Of a DNA stretch of 64,000 nt, positions 61,345 to 64,000 are shown one piece after another; position 1 is the stretch's first letter; each line of letters begins with the position of its first letter. The notes beneath the pieces are model-generated. The model worked only from the letters and a program-made list of their open reading frames with translations, was not told the DNA's origin and made no database searches. The stretch is taken from NCBI RefSeq assembly GCF_019459225.1, contig NZ_JAIAZY010000003.1, positions 124,001 through 188,000 on the forward strand, in the 5' to 3' direction. The position numbers and the translations under genes are program-made. The stretch is from Bacillus sp. IITD106. Its GTDB lineage: Bacteria; Bacillota; Bacilli; Bacillales; Bacillaceae_C.

Positions 61345-62543
61345 TGATTCTAGCGGCTTTTACAAAAGAGGTGAGTATACTAAAAGTGTATAGTAAATCA
61401 ATTAAAGAAATATTAAAAAAATATTACGAGTTTAGATATTGGGGTACTTTGTATAGGAATATGGCAAAGACTATTATTAATGGTGATCAACTTGGTGAAT
61501 ATACACCATATATAAACAAACCCGGTATTGCTTTTTCCTTTGATGATAGTTACCGGGTTTACGAGTGGTATAAGTATGGCAAACCAATATTTGATAAAAA
61601 TGATGTAAAAGTAACGTTTAATATTAATGGAGTTCATCCCTTAAAAGGGAATAGGCTGCATAATCAGCAAGAAATTGACCTGTTGCTAGAATTGCAGTCA
61701 GATGGGCATGAAATTGGCAACCATGGTTTTAAACATCAGAAAGCGACAGATTTTACTAATAGGCATAGCATACATAAATGGTTGGAAGAAGAAATTGAGA
61801 GTTTAATTGATTGGATGAAAAAACAATCCCATTCTTTAACAGGGGCAACATTTAAAAAGCCAGTATCATTTGCTTTTCCGCATTTTCTTTTTAACGAAGA
61901 AACAGTAAGGGAAATTATCCCGGTATATTTTAAGATTGCAAGGGGTCATTTGGATAAAGACAACTTAACTTCGTTTAATCATTCCGGGTTTGCTCCTTCC
62001 ATTTGTTTAGATGGTTATTATTCATGTAATCTTTTTTATCTAAAGAAAATATTAAGGCTTGTGAAGAAATCGGGAAGAAATTTGATATTAACTTGTCATT
62101 CCATATTGCCTGAAAATTTTAATAGTGATAGTGATCAAATAGAGGAACAGTATAAAAGGTGGGGGAATTGGAAAATTTCACCTAATACGATTCAAGAAAT
62201 TATTTGCGAAGCTAAAAAAATAGATTTGGAATTCTATACCACTTCTGAAATAGCCGGTATTGCAACTTTTTCAGATCCAAACCTAGAACATGCAGTAAGG
62301 GAAAATTTAACATTACATGATGAACAATGGATATCTATTAGAGATTTAATGAACATAAAAGAGCTTGATTTAAGTAATAAAAGGATTTCGAATTTAGATG
62401 GAATACAATACTTTTTAGGCTTAGAAAAGTTGGATTTGAGTGACAACCAAATCTCTGATTATAAATTATTGAAAAAACTGCCAAGGTTGAAGCAATTAAA
62501 TATTGCCAATAATGCTCTATTAAGCGACGAGAAAGCTATATAG
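61344..62543 (+). CDS. NodB-like polysaccharide deacetylase fused to leucine-rich repeats
   Basis: A 399-residue protein. Residues about 60-300 form a NodB-type deacetylase domain with AFSFDDSY (metal Asp pair, Ser for the usual Gly), GHEIGNHGFKH (metal His pair) and a late LILTCHSI. The C-terminal hundred residues resemble internalin: an N-cap-like DPNLEHAVRENL and about three 22-residue repeats (LKELDLSNKRISNLDGIQ type). No signal peptide is obvious, so it may be cytoplasmic. GTG 61386 after AGAGGTGAG is an alternative start. It overlaps the upstream stop (TAATG). Confidence 0.8.
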   Translation: MILAAFTKEVSILKVYSKSIKEILKKYYEFRYWGTLYRNMAKTIINGDQLGEYTPYINKPGIAFSFDDSYRVYEWYKYGKPIFDKNDVKVTFNINGVHPLKGNRLHNQQEIDLLLELQSDGHEIGNHGFKHQKATDFTNRHSIHKWLEEEIESLIDWMKKQSHSLTGATFKKPVSFAFPHFLFNEETVREIIPVYFKIARGHLDKDNLTSFNHSGFAPSICLDGYYSCNLFYLKKILRLVKKSGRNLILTCHSILPENFNSDSDQIEEQYKRWGNWKISPNTIQEIICEAKKIDLEFYTTSEIAGIATFSDPNLEHAVRENLTLHDEQWISIRDLMNIKELDLSNKRISNLDGIQYFLGLEKLDLSDNQISDYKLLKKLPRLKQLNIANNALLSDEKAI

Positions 62544-62571
62544 ATATACTAATATAAAGGAATGAAAATCT

Positions 62572-64000
62572 GTGAAAAGATGGAGCCTAATCATTGTATC
62601 CTTAATCCTTATATTATGTTTATTTCTTGCGATCAAGTTTAAGGATAATTTGAAATACGGAAGTGAAAGAAAAAGTGATGTATTAACATCAGACTCATCA
62701 CAGCAATCAATGGATTTTAAAATAGATGTTACGGAAACATCCGCTATGAACAATGATGAAAACACATACACTTTGGATCTAAAAAAGTGGGGGATTTTCA
62801 ACGACGGAACCCATCCTAAAGAAACGACAAAGGGAATGAATGAAGCATTAAAATGGGCACAAAAAGAGGGCTACACCACATTTTATGTTCCACCTGGCAC
62901 CTATTTGGTATCAAAAGGGAAAGACGGGGAAGAACCCGACGCTAGAATCAATTTGGTCTCTAACATGACCTTTTTATTAGATGACAATGCAATTATCCAA
63001 AAAGAAACAAATGGGTTCGAAATATATTCAACTCTGTATCTCGATTCAGAGGTAGAAAATGTAACAATAAAAGGCGGTACAATACGAGGAGATCGAGAAA
63101 CTCATGATTTTTCCAAGAAAGGCGAGCATACAGGCGGAACACATGAATGGGGAAACGGGATTGATACGAAAGGTGCTCAAAATATTGTAATCGAAGGAGT
63201 TAGAATTGAGAAATTCACTGGTGACGGAATTGAAATCGGCGGCTCAACAATATATGGAGAATATATTACTGGAAAAGATGTTGAAGTTGGTGGTATTGAT
63301 GAGAAGGGTGAATTAACAGCAGAAAAAGGGAAGGTTCGTACGAAAAATTATGAGATTGAAAATTTCAGCCATTCGGTTTATAAAAACCCCCATTATCGAA
63401 ATATTATGATGTGGCTTCCGAATGGTGTTGATGGAAATTATGATATTTTCTTTTATCGAAAGGATCATAGTTTCATTCGAGCTGACCGTGATCTTCATTT
63501 TAATTCGACTTGGGGCTACTCAGAAATTCCCGATGACGCGGATTATTTTAAGGCGGTTTTCAATAGTAATTCTACTGAGAATATTGAAGTGAATAAAATG
63601 ACGGTTGCGATAACCAAAAATGTTACAATACAAAATTGTGATATTGGATACAACAGGAGACAAGGTATTACAGTTGGGGCTTCCGACGGCGTAAATATCC
63701 AAAATAATAAAATTCATCATACAAACGGGATAGCACCTGAAAGCGGAATCGATATAGAACCTGGTTTTTATCCTGCCATTAATACGTATATAAAAGGAAA
63801 TCAATTTTTGAACAATACAATCCATATGGTGTTCGCGTATGGTGGGAAAGCAACGGTTGAAGATAACTATTTCGGACCGAATGTTAAGGATGGTATGGGC
63901 TTTGCGATTAATCCTGCTTATTATGGAGCCATTGTAAAAAATAATCAGTTTGATCATAGTGATTTTAGTACTTGGGGTAATACCCGTTTTATTGATAACA
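62572..64000 (+). CDS. right-handed beta-helix protein, pectate-lyase-like (3' end outside window)
   Basis: An open frame from GTG 62572 (AAAGGAA upstream) that runs past the window end, 476 codons visible. The N-terminus is a membrane anchor (SLIIVSLILILCLFLAIKF), then a Ser/Asn linker, then a Pectate_lyase_3-type entry (WGIFNDGTHPKETTKGMNEA; YVPPGTYLVS) and repeated beta-helix rungs (NVTIKGGTIRGD, NIVIEGVRIEKF, GITVGASDGVNIQNNKI). It may cleave or epimerise the polymer outside the cell. The C-terminus is not seen. Confidence 0.82.
   Translation, partial: MKRWSLIIVSLILILCLFLAIKFKDNLKYGSERKSDVLTSDSSQQSMDFKIDVTETSAMNNDENTYTLDLKKWGIFNDGTHPKETTKGMNEALKWAQKEGYTTFYVPPGTYLVSKGKDGEEPDARINLVSNMTFLLDDNAIIQKETNGFEIYSTLYLDSEVENVTIKGGTIRGDRETHDFSKKGEHTGGTHEWGNGIDTKGAQNIVIEGVRIEKFTGDGIEIGGSTIYGEYITGKDVEVGGIDEKGELTAEKGKVRTKNYEIENFSHSVYKNPHYRNIMMWLPNGVDGNYDIFFYRKDHSFIRADRDLHFNSTWGYSEIPDDADYFKAVFNSNSTENIEVNKMTVAITKNVTIQNCDIGYNRRQGITVGASDGVNIQNNKIHHTNGIAPESGIDIEPGFYPAINTYIKGNQFLNNTIHMVFAYGGKATVEDNYFGPNVKDGMGFAINPAYYGAIVKNNQFDHSDFSTWGNTRFIDN

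Overview
The window is chromosomal DNA of a low-GC, spore-former-type Firmicute, most likely a Bacillaceae species. Supporting evidence: AT-rich DNA, strong GGAGG-type ribosome binding sites, TTG and GTG starts, a qoxABCD quinol oxidase operon, Lpl/Yes-type ABC permeases without their own ATPase, and an eps-type exopolysaccharide locus with an EAR-like RNA between its second and third genes. I cannot name the species.

Region 1 (1-4425) holds the 3' end of an RlmD-family 23S rRNA methyltransferase, an ECF transporter S component, a small His/Phe-rich protein, a SAM methyltransferase on the minus strand and a YesL-family (DUF624) membrane protein. Region 2 (4480-15066) is one plus-strand catabolic operon: solute-binding lipoprotein, two permeases, a membrane-anchored AraC-type regulator, an NAD-dependent epimerase-like protein, a DapA-family aldolase/lyase, a medium-chain dehydrogenase and an FAD-dependent oxidoreductase. 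Its substrate is not evident. Region 3 (15394-19356) is qoxABCD, preceded by a perfect Fnr/Crp-type palindrome and closed by a terminator. Region 4 (19369-24780) is a patchwork: small membrane protein, Rpn-family nuclease with a partial duplication, DUF2935 protein, VanW-family lipoprotein, intergenic tandem repeats, two DUF3147 membrane proteins behind a Rex-box-like site, and two overlapping short minus-strand ORFs.

Region 5 (24906-56904) is a roughly 32 kb exopolysaccharide operon. It starts with a consensus promoter whose spacer is filled by a perfect SinR-type palindrome. It encodes chain-length/BY-kinase proteins, an EAR-like RNA, a bacillosamine-type pathway (EpsC-, EpsL-, EpsM- and EpsN-like), GalU and GalE, an EpsG-like polymerase, twelve GT2/GT4 glycosyltransferases, TagD plus a TagB/F-like CDP-glycerol transferase, a PglK-like ABC flippase, a PIG-L deacetylase, two related BioF2/FemAB-like acyltransferases and a DUF115/GT42-like protein. 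A SinR homologue is encoded inside the operon.

Region 6 (56939-64000) has its own promoter flanked by two further SinR-type palindromes. It carries an apparently complete Kdo route: arabinose-5-phosphate isomerase (KdsD), metal-type KdsA, KdsC phosphatase and a CMP-sugar synthetase. Downstream are an acyltransferase-3 protein, a NodB-like deacetylase fused to leucine-rich repeats, and the start of a right-handed beta-helix protein that runs off the window.

The main hypothesis is that this Gram-positive makes a SinR-controlled biofilm polymer carrying a CMP-activated Kdo-like sugar and glycerol phosphate, with the DUF115-like protein as the leading candidate for the CMP-sugar-dependent transferase. 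Kdo biosynthesis is classically a Gram-negative trait, so its apparent wiring into a SinR/EAR-type eps locus is the most notable feature here.
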